A stretch of 14,725 bases of DNA from an uncultured Oscillospiraceae bacterium (GTDB taxonomy: Bacteria; Bacillota_A; Clostridia; Oscillospirales; Oscillospiraceae): NCBI GenBank assembly GCA_900770015.1, contig CAAGIU010000300.1:1-14725 (forward strand), written 5' to 3'. Shown here in pieces: positions 5,726 to 13,255 of this stretch. The translations under genes were made by a program, and so were the position numbers. The notes under the pieces were generated by a model. It ran no database searches. It was not told the DNA's origin and worked only from the letters and a program-made list of their open reading frames with translations. Position 1 is the stretch's first letter, and every line of letters starts with the position of its first letter.

Positions 5726-7717
5726 ATGCAGAAAATCGGCGTTTTTGTCTGCTGGTGCGGCAGCAATATTGCGGCAACGGTGGATGTGGAGGCAGTTTCT
5801 CAGGCTCTTTCCAGGGAGCCCGGCGTTGTATTCTCCACGAATTACCAGTACATGTGCTCCCAGACCGGGCAGGATCTGATTCAGAACAAAATCAAGGAAT
5901 ACGGGCTCACCGGCGTGGTGGTCTGCTCCTGCTCCCCCCGGATGCACGAGAATACCTTCCGCAAAACCTGTGAAAAAGCCGGGCTGAACCCCTATATGGT
6001 GGAGATCGCCAACATTCGTGAGCAGTGCTCCTGGATTCATAAGGACAAAGCGGCAGCCACGGAAAAGGCCATCATCCTGGGAAAAGCCGCCATTGCCAAG
6101 GTGCAGCTGAATGCCCCGCTCCGTGCCGGTACCAGTCCTGTCAAAAAGCGTGCGCTGGTCATCGGTGGCGGTATCGCCGGCATCCAGACGGCTCTGGACA
6201 TTGCGGATGCGGGATTTCCGGTGGACATCGTGGAAAAGCAGCCAACCATCGGCGGCAAGATGACCCAGATCGATAAGACCTTTCCCACACTGGACTGCGC
6301 CGCCTGTATCCTGACCCCCAAAATGGTGGACTGCGCCCAGAACGAGAACATCCGCATCTACGCCTATTCCGAAGTGGAAGCCGTCAAGGGCTTTGTGGGC
6401 AATTTCCAGGTGACCATCCGCAAAAAGGCAAGATTCGTAGACCCCGACAAGTGCACCGGCTGCGGCCTGTGTACCGAAAAGTGTCCCCAGAAGAAGGTTC
6501 CCAACGAATTCAATCTGGGTCTTGACAACCGCAGAGCCATTTATATTCCTTTTGCCCAGGCAGTTCCCAAGGTGGCAACCATCGATCCGGACTACTGCAA
6601 CATGCTGAAAAACGGGAAATGCGGTGTCTGTGCCAAGGTCTGCAGTGCCAATGCGATTGATTATAAACAGCAGGATGAACTGATTGAAGAAGAGTACGGA
6701 GCCATCGTGGCGGCTACCGGCTTCAATCCCATTGATTTAAGTAAATTCAATGAATTCGCCTATTCCCAGAGCCCGGATGTGGTGTCTTCCCTGGAATTCG
6801 AGCGGCTGATGAATGCTGCAGGCCCCACCGGCGGCACTCTGCTGCGACCTTCCGACGGCAAGCATCCCCACACCATTGTCTTTGTGCAGTGTGTAGGCTC
6901 CCGCTGCGATGGCGGCGAGAAGGGCAAGCCCTACTGCTCCAAGATCTGCTGTATGTACACCGCCAAGCATGCCATGCTCTGCCGGGAGAAATATCCCGAT
7001 ACCGAGGTTTATGTGTTCTATATCGACGTCCGTACCCCGGGCAAGAATTTCGACGAATTCTACCGCCGGGCTGTGGAGGAATACGGTGTCCATTACATCA
7101 AGGGGATGGTGGGCAAGGTGGTTCCCGAAAACGGCAAGCTGAAGGTGCAGGCCTCTGACCTGCTGGACAACCGCCAGCTGCACATTGACGCAGATATGGT
7201 GGTGCTGGCAGCTGCCATCGAGCCGGACAAGAGCGCCAGACCCCTGGCCACCATGCTCACCGCCTCCATGGATACCAACGATTTCTTCACCGAGGCCCAT
7301 CCCAAGCTGCGGCCTGTGGAGAACCCCACGGCGGGCATTTTCCTGTCCGGTGCCTGTCAGGGCCCTAAGGACATCCCGGAGACCGTCGCCCAGGCGGGAG
7401 CCGCCGCAGCCAAGGTCATCGGACTTTTGAGCAAGGATTATCTGCTCTGCAATCCCTGCACGGCACAGCCGGACGAGATGATGTGCAACGGCTGCTCCAG
7501 CTGCGAAAAGGTATGTCCTTACGGAGCCATTACCTATATCGACAAAGAGTTCCGTGGTCCCAACCGCACCACGCTGCTGCGCCGGGTGGCCCAGGTCAAT
7601 CCAGCGGTCTGCCAGGGCTGCGGTGCCTGTACCGTCGCCTGCATGAGCGGTGCTATGGATTTGAAGGGCTTCTCCAACAGACAGATTATGGCGGAGGTAG
7701 ATGCGATATGCAAGTAA
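5726..7717 (+). CDS. hdrA: HdrA, flavin-based electron-bifurcating subunit
   Basis: A 663-residue protein with full HdrA layout. The N-terminal iron-sulfur domain has VCWCGSN (Cys9, Cys11), Cys44 and CSCSPRMHENTFR (from Cys67). The FAD domain begins with VIGGGIAG (145-152), and TLDCAACILTPKM follows. An inserted ferredoxin domain has Cys243/246/249/253 and Cys291/299/302/306. The conserved FVQCVGSR stretch ends near 393. A C-terminal ferredoxin domain has Cys587/590/593/597 and Cys629/632/635/639. In characterised Hdr complexes the HdrA FAD splits electron pairs, one toward HdrC/HdrB and one toward ferredoxin. All expected cysteine sets are present. AAGGAGGAGG precedes the start, and the end overlaps the FlxD gene by 10 bases. 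Confidence 0.95.
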   Translation: MQKIGVFVCWCGSNIAATVDVEAVSQALSREPGVVFSTNYQYMCSQTGQDLIQNKIKEYGLTGVVVCSCSPRMHENTFRKTCEKAGLNPYMVEIANIREQCSWIHKDKAAATEKAIILGKAAIAKVQLNAPLRAGTSPVKKRALVIGGGIAGIQTALDIADAGFPVDIVEKQPTIGGKMTQIDKTFPTLDCAACILTPKMVDCAQNENIRIYAYSEVEAVKGFVGNFQVTIRKKARFVDPDKCTGCGLCTEKCPQKKVPNEFNLGLDNRRAIYIPFAQAVPKVATIDPDYCNMLKNGKCGVCAKVCSANAIDYKQQDELIEEEYGAIVAATGFNPIDLSKFNEFAYSQSPDVVSSLEFERLMNAAGPTGGTLLRPSDGKHPHTIVFVQCVGSRCDGGEKGKPYCSKICCMYTAKHAMLCREKYPDTEVYVFYIDVRTPGKNFDEFYRRAVEEYGVHYIKGMVGKVVPENGKLKVQASDLLDNRQLHIDADMVVLAAAIEPDKSARPLATMLTASMDTNDFFTEAHPKLRPVENPTAGIFLSGACQGPKDIPETVAQAGAAAAKVIGLLSKDYLLCNPCTAQPDEMMCNGCSSCEKVCPYGAITYIDKEFRGPNRTTLLRRVAQVNPAVCQGCGACTVACMSGAMDLKGFSNRQIMAEVDAICK

Positions 7718-8145
7718 AAACCGAATGGAAGCCCACCATCGTTGCCTTCTGCTGCAACTGGTGCAGCTACGCCGGGGCGGACCTTTCCGGCACCAACCGG
7801 CTGCAGTATCCCGCCGATGTGAAAATCGTCCGCATCCCGTGCTCCTGCCGCCTAAATCCCATGTTTATTCTCCGGGCCTTCCAGCGGGGCGCTGACGGGG
7901 TGATCCTCTGCGGCTGCCATCCCGGCGACTGTCACTACACCACCGGCAACTACTACGCCCGCAGAAGAATGACCCTGCTGTTTTCCATGCTGGAATACCT
8001 GGGGATCGAACGGGAGCGCACCCGGGTGGAATGGGTCTCCGCTGCCGAGGGTGCCAAGTTTGCCGCAACCATGAATGATTTCGTAAAGACCGTTACCGCT
8101 CTGGGCGAGAACAAGAGACTGGAGGATCTGCGATGCAAGGAGTAA
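7708..8145 (+). CDS. flxD: MvhD/FlxD-type [2Fe-2S] adaptor subunit
   Basis: A 145-residue protein with the MvhD signature: FCCNWCSYAGAD (Cys15, Cys16, Cys19), RIPCSCRLNP (Cys45, Cys47) and CGCHPGDCHYTTGNY (Cys68, Cys70, Cys75). These ligate a [2Fe-2S] cluster that carries electrons from the donor module to HdrA. Here the donor is not a hydrogenase but the NAD-binding FlxA-type protein three genes on, so FlxD fits better than MvhD. The start at 7708 overlaps the hdrA stop, with GGAGG at 7693-7697. Confidence 0.9.
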   Translation: MQVKTEWKPTIVAFCCNWCSYAGADLSGTNRLQYPADVKIVRIPCSCRLNPMFILRAFQRGADGVILCGCHPGDCHYTTGNYYARRRMTLLFSMLEYLGIERERTRVEWVSAAEGAKFAATMNDFVKTVTALGENKRLEDLRCKE

Positions 8146-9104
8146 AAGAAAAAGCCCTGGAGCTCCTTCGCTCCGGGAAAGCAGACCGGGTACTGGGCTG
8201 GAAAGCAGGGGAATTCTTCTATGACCTGACCCCGGCGGTCTTTGAAAGCGCCGAGGAAGCAGAGAAGGATTTTTGTTACAGCCCGTTCTCCGGTGCCAAC
8301 CTGTCCAAATACCTGATTGCCGAGAGCAAAAAGGGGGGCAAAATCGCGGTCTTTCTGAAGCCCTGCGACAGCTTCTCCTTTGTCCAGCTCCAAAAGGAGC
8401 ACCGCGTGAAGCGGGAAAACGTGTACGCCGTGGGCATCCAGTGTGACGGCATGTGCGACGCCGAAGCGCTGCGGGAAGCCGGCTGCGAGGGGCTTACCGG
8501 GCTTGAGGACGGCGAAGTGCTGACCGTACATACTCTTTACGGTGACAAAACTGTGGAAAAGCAGGCTGCTCTGCTGGGAAAATGTCGCACCTGCAAGAGC
8601 AAGCGAATCACCGATTATGATGAATTACTCGGGGAGCAGGGAGCGGACATCCCTTCCTCCCGGTTTGACCAGGTTGCCGCGCTGGAGGCCATGACCCCGG
8701 AGGAGCGCTTTGCCTTCTGGCGGAAGGAGCTGAGCAAGTGCATCCGCTGCAACGCCTGCCGGAATGTCTGCCCCGCCTGCAGCTGTGAAAAATGTGTCTT
8801 CGATAATCCCGCCTCCGGGGTGCAGAACAAGGCTGCAGCCGATTCCTTTGAGGAAAAAATGTTCCACATTATCCGGGCATTCCATGTGGCCGCTCGCTGC
8901 ACCGACTGCGGCGAATGCAGCCGAGTCTGTCCCCAGAAAATCCCCCTGCATCTGCTGAACCGGAAATTCATCAAGGACATTAGCGACCTGTACGGCCCCT
9001 ATCAGGCAGGCGCGGACTTCGCTTCCAGGCCGCCCCTGATGGATTTCAGCACGGAGGACCCCGAGCCTTCCGTCATCTATTCCAGAGGAGGCGCTGCGAA
9101 ATGA
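8133..9104 (+). CDS. flxC: FlxC-type dicluster ferredoxin-domain protein (FrhB-like N-terminus)
   Basis: A 323-residue iron-sulfur protein. The N-terminal part has FLKPCDS (Cys78), IQCDGMCD (Cys104, Cys108) and GKCRTCKSKR (Cys151, Cys154), resembling the F420-hydrogenase/dehydrogenase beta-subunit fold. The C-terminal half has two ferredoxin motifs, Cys203/206/209/213 and Cys256/259/262/266, with three extra cysteines just after the first (PACSCEKC; 216, 218, 221). It starts inside the last 13 bases of flxD and ends in an ATGA overlap with the next gene. Its place between the FlxD- and FlxB-type genes supports an electron-wire role in the NADH-oxidising module; an F420 or flavin site is not certain. 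Confidence 0.75.
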   Translation: MQGVKEKALELLRSGKADRVLGWKAGEFFYDLTPAVFESAEEAEKDFCYSPFSGANLSKYLIAESKKGGKIAVFLKPCDSFSFVQLQKEHRVKRENVYAVGIQCDGMCDAEALREAGCEGLTGLEDGEVLTVHTLYGDKTVEKQAALLGKCRTCKSKRITDYDELLGEQGADIPSSRFDQVAALEAMTPEERFAFWRKELSKCIRCNACRNVCPACSCEKCVFDNPASGVQNKAAADSFEEKMFHIIRAFHVAARCTDCGECSRVCPQKIPLHLLNRKFIKDISDLYGPYQAGADFASRPPLMDFSTEDPEPSVIYSRGGAAK

Positions 9105-10126
9105 AAAAAATCCCTGTTTCCCAACTGAACAGCCTGTTTGCCGCCATTGCCGAAAAGCAGAAGCTGTACCTTCCGGTGGATGATACCAGCGGACAGAGCC
9201 AATTCACCCTTTGGGAAGACGGAATGTGCCTTTCAAAGAGCGTCAACACCGTCCGCAGCGCCAAGGATTGCTTCTTTCCCCAGGTGGAAAACCTGATGGG
9301 CTTCAAGGTTGAAGGAAGCCAAATCCAGCTGATTGAGACGAGGGACCCGGCGGAGCCCTTCGTCCTTTTCGGGGTGCGGGCCTGCGATGTCCGCAGCTTT
9401 GACATTCTGGATCGGGTGTTCCTGGCAGAGCCTGTGGATACCTACTACGCCCAGCGGCGGGAAAGCTGCTGTGTGATTTCTCTCGCCTGCGGAAAGCCCA
9501 CCGAAACCTGCTTCTGCACCGCCTTCGGCATTGACCCCGCCCAGCCAAAAGGAGACGTCACTTGCTATCTGACGGAAAATCTGCTCTACTGGCAGGCAAA
9601 CACTGAAACCGGCGAAGCGCTGACTGATGGACTCCCCATGCTGGAGGATGCTGACCCGGCGGGAGCGGAGGAAGAAAAAGCAGCCATCCGGGCAATTGTC
9701 CAAAAGCTGCCCTTTGGTAAGCTGAATCTTTCCGCCTTTGGCGCGGGAAAGACGAAGGCGCTCTTTGACCTTCCCCAGTGGAAAGAGCTTGCCGAAAGCT
9801 GCCTGGGCTGCGGCACCTGCACCTTCGTCTGCCCCACCTGCCAGTGCTACGACATTCAGGAGTTTTCCGGCGGCAAGACGGTGAAGCGCTTTCGCTGCTG
9901 GGACAGCTGCATGTATTCCGACTTCACAAAAATGTCCGCCGGACAGCCCCGGCCGACCCAGACCGAGCGCTTCCGCCAGCGCTTTATGCACAAGCTGGTT
10001 TATTACCCGGATAACCATGAGGGGCTCTTTTCCTGTGTCGGCTGCGGCCGGTGTCTTCGCAAATGCCCCATTCACATGAACATCGTCAAGGTTGTCAAAA
10101 CAATCGGGGAGGGAGCGAGCAAATGA
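9101..10126 (+). CDS. flxB: FlxB-type dicluster iron-sulfur protein (sulfhydrogenase-beta/AsrA-like)
   Basis: A 341-residue protein. The conserved GVRACDVRSFDILDRVF stretch (residues 91-107), followed by CCVISLACGKPTETCFC, is typical of the sulfhydrogenase beta subunit and anaerobic sulfite reductase A family. Two [4Fe-4S] motifs follow, CLGCGTCTFVCPTCQC (234-249) and CVGCGRCLRKCPIH (312-325), separated by a RFRCWDSCMY segment. No sulfite reductase catalytic subunit or hydrogenase is encoded nearby, so the sulfur-metabolism names should not be used here. It overlaps both neighbours by four bases, with strict coupling to the NAD-binding partner that follows. Confidence 0.8.
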   Translation: MKKIPVSQLNSLFAAIAEKQKLYLPVDDTSGQSQFTLWEDGMCLSKSVNTVRSAKDCFFPQVENLMGFKVEGSQIQLIETRDPAEPFVLFGVRACDVRSFDILDRVFLAEPVDTYYAQRRESCCVISLACGKPTETCFCTAFGIDPAQPKGDVTCYLTENLLYWQANTETGEALTDGLPMLEDADPAGAEEEKAAIRAIVQKLPFGKLNLSAFGAGKTKALFDLPQWKELAESCLGCGTCTFVCPTCQCYDIQEFSGGKTVKRFRCWDSCMYSDFTKMSAGQPRPTQTERFRQRFMHKLVYYPDNHEGLFSCVGCGRCLRKCPIHMNIVKVVKTIGEGASK

Positions 10127-10947
10127 GAGAACCTTTGATTCCCATGATTGGCGTGGTCACGGCCATTCGAGTGGACACACCCGATGTGAAGACCTTCCGG
10201 GTGGTTGGTCTGGACGGAAAGAAGCCCTTTCTGCACATTCCCGGTCAGTGCGCCATGCTGTCCATCCCCGGCGTGGGGGAAGCCCTGTTTTCCATCACCT
10301 CCAGCCCCACGGAGGAGGCTTTTCTGGAGTTCTCCATCAAAAAATGCGGCTGTGTCACCGAATGGCTGCACGCCATGGAGCCGGGGCAGCAGCTCACCAT
10401 CCGAGGCCCCTACGGCAACGGGTTCCCTGTGGACACGGACTTTGCGGGGAAAGACCTGCTCTTTATCGCGGGCGGCATCGGCCTCGCCCCCCTGCACTCC
10501 GTCATCAACTACTGCCGCGCTCACCGGGAAAACTACGGCAAAATCGACATTGTGTACGGCTCCCGCTCCAAGGCGGACCTGGTGGACTTTGAGGAGATTC
10601 TGAATGAATGGTGCCGGGAAGACGGCATCCGGGTTCACCTGACCATTGACAATCCGGAGCCCGACTGGGACGGTCATGTGGGCTTTGTCCCAAACTTCGT
10701 AAAGGAGCTGAACCCCGATACCGCCAGAACCGTTGTGATGTGCGGCCCGCCCATTATGATCAAGTTCACCCTGGGCGGCCTGATGGAGCTGGGCTTTGAC
10801 CGGAACAATATCTACACCACCATGGAGTTGAAAATGAAGTGCGCTCTGGGCAAATGCGGCCGGTGCAACATCGGAAACAAATACGTCTGCAAGGACGGCC
10901 CTGTCTTCCGCTTTGACCAGCTGGATGCGCTGCCGGATGAGTATTAA
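10123..10947 (+). CDS. flxA: FlxA-type FAD/NAD(H)-binding subunit with [2Fe-2S] cluster
   Basis: A 274-residue ferredoxin-NADP reductase-like protein of the sulfhydrogenase-gamma/AsrB type. The FAD barrel has IPGQ (39-42) and FSITSSP (56-62). The nucleotide domain has GGIGLAPL (117-124) and CGPP (207-210). A C-terminal Cys240/245/248/256 set (KMKCALGKCGRCNIG) binds a [2Fe-2S] cluster. It is the entry point for a pyridine nucleotide in this operon, giving the electrons passed by FlxB, FlxC and FlxD to HdrA. NADH is the likely donor given the Flx context, but specificity between NADH and NADPH cannot be read safely. The start overlaps the upstream stop as ATGA, with GGGAGG before it. Confidence 0.87.
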   Translation: MREPLIPMIGVVTAIRVDTPDVKTFRVVGLDGKKPFLHIPGQCAMLSIPGVGEALFSITSSPTEEAFLEFSIKKCGCVTEWLHAMEPGQQLTIRGPYGNGFPVDTDFAGKDLLFIAGGIGLAPLHSVINYCRAHRENYGKIDIVYGSRSKADLVDFEEILNEWCREDGIRVHLTIDNPEPDWDGHVGFVPNFVKELNPDTARTVVMCGPPIMIKFTLGGLMELGFDRNNIYTTMELKMKCALGKCGRCNIGNKYVCKDGPVFRFDQLDALPDEY

Positions 10948-10957
10948 GGAGAAACGT

Positions 10958-11632
10958 ATGGAAGAAATGGTTCAAGTCTATCTTTTCGGCAAGAAATACG
11001 CCGTACCGGCCAGCCTGACCATCATGGAGGCCATGGAGTATTCCGGCTATCAGCTGGTTCGGGGCTGCGGCTGCCGGAACGGCTTCTGCGGTGCCTGCGC
11101 CACGGTGTACCGCATTGCCGGTGACCGGGAGCTGAAGGCCTGTCTGGCCTGCTCCACTAAGGTTGAGGATAATATGTATGTGGCAACGCTGCCCTTCTTC
11201 CCTCTGGTGAAAGAGGTTTATAATATCGAGGAAGTGAAGCCCACCCAGCAGATCATGATGCAGCTGTACCCGGAAATCTATTCCTGTGTTGGCTGCAACG
11301 CCTGCACCAAGGCCTGCACCCAGGGGCTGAACACCATGCAGTATATTGCCTATGCCCAGCGCGGGGAGTATGAGAAGTGCGCAGAGGCTTCCTTCGATTG
11401 CGTGATGTGCGGTGTCTGCTCCTCCCGCTGCCCTGCGGGAATCTCCCATCCGCAGGTTTCCATGCTGGCTCGCCGCCTGAACGGCAAGTATCTGGCTCCT
11501 CACTGCGACCATCTGGACGAGCGTGTGCAGGAAATTCTGGACGGCAAGTACGAAAAGCTGATTGAGGATCTGATGGGTAAACCCATTGAAGAAATCAAAG
11601 AGCTGTATAACACCCGCGATATCGAGAAGTAA
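10958..11632 (+). CDS. Fumarate reductase-type iron-sulfur subunit, [2Fe-2S] plus two [4Fe-4S]
   Basis: A 224-residue protein. Residues 1-75 are a plant-type ferredoxin fold with GCGCRNGFCGACATV (Cys37/39/44/47) and ACLAC (Cys62, Cys65). The second half has CVGCNACTKACTQG (110/113/116/120) and CVMCGVCSSRCPAG (148/151/154/158). This is the FrdB/SdhB order, and the flavoprotein follows 12 bases later. Both C-terminal motifs have four cysteines in HdrC-like spacing, whereas classical FrdB has a [3Fe-4S] cluster in the last site. I start it at 10958 (GGAGAAACGT upstream, 10 bases after the flxA stop). It probably carries electrons from HdrBC or HdrA to the flavoprotein. There is no CCG domain, unlike methanogen TfrB. 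Confidence 0.82.
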   Translation: MEEMVQVYLFGKKYAVPASLTIMEAMEYSGYQLVRGCGCRNGFCGACATVYRIAGDRELKACLACSTKVEDNMYVATLPFFPLVKEVYNIEEVKPTQQIMMQLYPEIYSCVGCNACTKACTQGLNTMQYIAYAQRGEYEKCAEASFDCVMCGVCSSRCPAGISHPQVSMLARRLNGKYLAPHCDHLDERVQEILDGKYEKLIEDLMGKPIEEIKELYNTRDIEK

Positions 11633-11644
11633 GGAGGCAGCACG

Positions 11645-13255
11645 ATGTATCTTGATCCGAAAATGAATGAATCCATCCGCAAGGTAGAAGCGGCCCGGGA
11701 AGCCAACATGAAGCTGGACCCCAGCCGTATGACTGCGGAGGAAAAGGAAAATCTGCTGAAAACCTTCCATCCTGATTACCGGGAGGATCAGTTCGTGTCT
11801 TTGCGCATCGGCCCCAACAAGGGCGAGAAAGTGCCCGCTGAGCTGGCAGCACTGCTGGAGGGCAAGTCCCGGATGGACGGGTTAAGCGTGGATCTGACCA
11901 ATCCAGACTATGAGACGGATGTGCTGATTATCGGCGGCGGCGGTGCAGGCTGCAGTGCAGCGATTGAAGCCAATGAAAACGGTGCCAGCGTGCTGATGGT
12001 GACCAAGCTCCGTGTGGGCGATGCCAACACCATGATGGCAGAGGGTGGCATTCAGGCTGCTGATAAGCCCAACGATTCTCCTGCCCAGCATTTTCTGGAT
12101 GCCTTCGGCGGCGGTCATTTCGCAGCCCAGAAGGATCTGCTGTATAAGCTGGTCACAGAAGCTCCCGAGGCCATCCAGTGGCTGAGCAAGCTGGGCGTGG
12201 AATTTGACAAAGCTCCCGACGGCACCATGATTACCACCCATGGCGGCGGCACCTCACGGAAGCGTATGCACGCTGCCAAGGACTACTCCGGTGCAGAGAT
12301 CATGCGCACTCTGCGGGACGAAGTACTGAACCGGGGCATTCCCGTTGTGGATTTCACTTCGGCTATCGAGCTGATTAAGGACGAGAACGGTAAATGTGCC
12401 GGTGCTGTCCTTATGAATATGGAAACCAAAGAACTGATGGTTGCCAAAGCAAAGACTGTCATTCTTGCCACCGGCGGTGCCGGACGGCTCCACTACCAGG
12501 GCTTCCCCACCTCCAACCACTATGGTGCCACCGCCGACGGTCTGGTGCTGGCCTACCGGGCTGGTGCGCGACTGCTGTACCCGGATACCTTGCAGTATCA
12601 TCCCACGGGGGCAGCTTTCCCCGCCCAGATTTACGGCGCGCTGGTCACGGAAAAGGTGCGCTCCCTGGGGGCCATGCTGGTCAACGCCAAGGGCGAAGTA
12701 TTTATGAATCCCCTGGAAACCCGGGACGTTTCCGCTGCGGCCATCATCCGGGAGTGCACCGAGCGGGGCAATGGGGTGACAACCCCCCAGGGCTGCGCCG
12801 TCTGGCTGGACACCCCCATGATTGAGGCAAAGCACGGAGCAGGCACCATTGAAAAGCGAATCCCCGCCATGCTGCGTATGTTTGCCAAGCATGGCATCGA
12901 CATCCGCCAGGAGCCTATTCTGGTCTATCCCACCCTGCATTACCAGAACGGCGGCCTGAAGATCAGCGCCAACGGCCAGACTGAGCTTGAAAACCTGTAC
13001 GCAGCCGGTGAAGTCGTCGGCGGTATCCATGGCCGCAACCGTCTGATGGGCAACAGTCTGCTGGACATCATCGTCTTTGGCCGCAATGCCGGTAAGGAAG
13101 CCTCTGAAAAGGCAAAGTCTGTCCAGGTTGGTGAGTTGACACTGAGCCACCTGAAAGCTTATAATACGCTTCGTGCGGAAGCGGGCATTCATGACGATAA
13201 GATGTCGCCTCAGCTGCTGCCGGATTACGTTAGAAAAGAGAATAGAGGGAAATAA
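11645..13255 (+). CDS. Fumarate reductase flavoprotein subunit (soluble type)
   Basis: A 536-residue member of the fumarate reductase/succinate dehydrogenase flavoprotein family. The FAD motif GGGGAG lies at 97-102, after an unusual 90-residue N-terminal extension. Active-site landmarks are retained: QYHPTG (His319), VTEKVR (Glu336, Arg339), TRDVS (Arg360), LHYQNGG (His432) and GRNRLMGNS (Arg464, Arg466). At the position where membrane-bound FrdA/SdhA carries a covalently flavinylated His, this protein has Asn128 (ANTMMAEGG), so FAD is probably bound noncovalently. Only about 55 residues follow the last FAD-binding segment, so the usual C-terminal helical domain is missing. GGAGGC lies before the start. 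L-aspartate oxidase is a relative, but no nadA or nadC neighbours it, and the iron-sulfur partner argues for fumarate reduction. Confidence 0.85.
   Translation: MYLDPKMNESIRKVEAAREANMKLDPSRMTAEEKENLLKTFHPDYREDQFVSLRIGPNKGEKVPAELAALLEGKSRMDGLSVDLTNPDYETDVLIIGGGGAGCSAAIEANENGASVLMVTKLRVGDANTMMAEGGIQAADKPNDSPAQHFLDAFGGGHFAAQKDLLYKLVTEAPEAIQWLSKLGVEFDKAPDGTMITTHGGGTSRKRMHAAKDYSGAEIMRTLRDEVLNRGIPVVDFTSAIELIKDENGKCAGAVLMNMETKELMVAKAKTVILATGGAGRLHYQGFPTSNHYGATADGLVLAYRAGARLLYPDTLQYHPTGAAFPAQIYGALVTEKVRSLGAMLVNAKGEVFMNPLETRDVSAAAIIRECTERGNGVTTPQGCAVWLDTPMIEAKHGAGTIEKRIPAMLRMFAKHGIDIRQEPILVYPTLHYQNGGLKISANGQTELENLYAAGEVVGGIHGRNRLMGNSLLDIIVFGRNAGKEASEKAKSVQVGELTLSHLKAYNTLRAEAGIHDDKMSPQLLPDYVRKENRGK

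Noticed and set aside
7483..7707. Longer N-terminal extension of the FlxD-type gene starting inside hdrA
   Set aside because: The extension reads the hdrA C-terminal ferredoxin domain in the wrong frame; the MvhD-type start at 7708 has its own ribosome site.
9101..10947. Anaerobic sulfite reductase AsrA/AsrB or sulfhydrogenase
   Set aside because: The two proteins resemble these families, but no AsrC sirohaem subunit or NiFe hydrogenase gene is nearby, while HdrABC and an MvhD-type gene are, so an Flx role is better supported.
11645..13255. L-aspartate oxidase (NadB)
   Set aside because: The family is related and also lacks covalent FAD, but there is no nadA/nadC, and an iron-sulfur partner and fumarase are in the operon.
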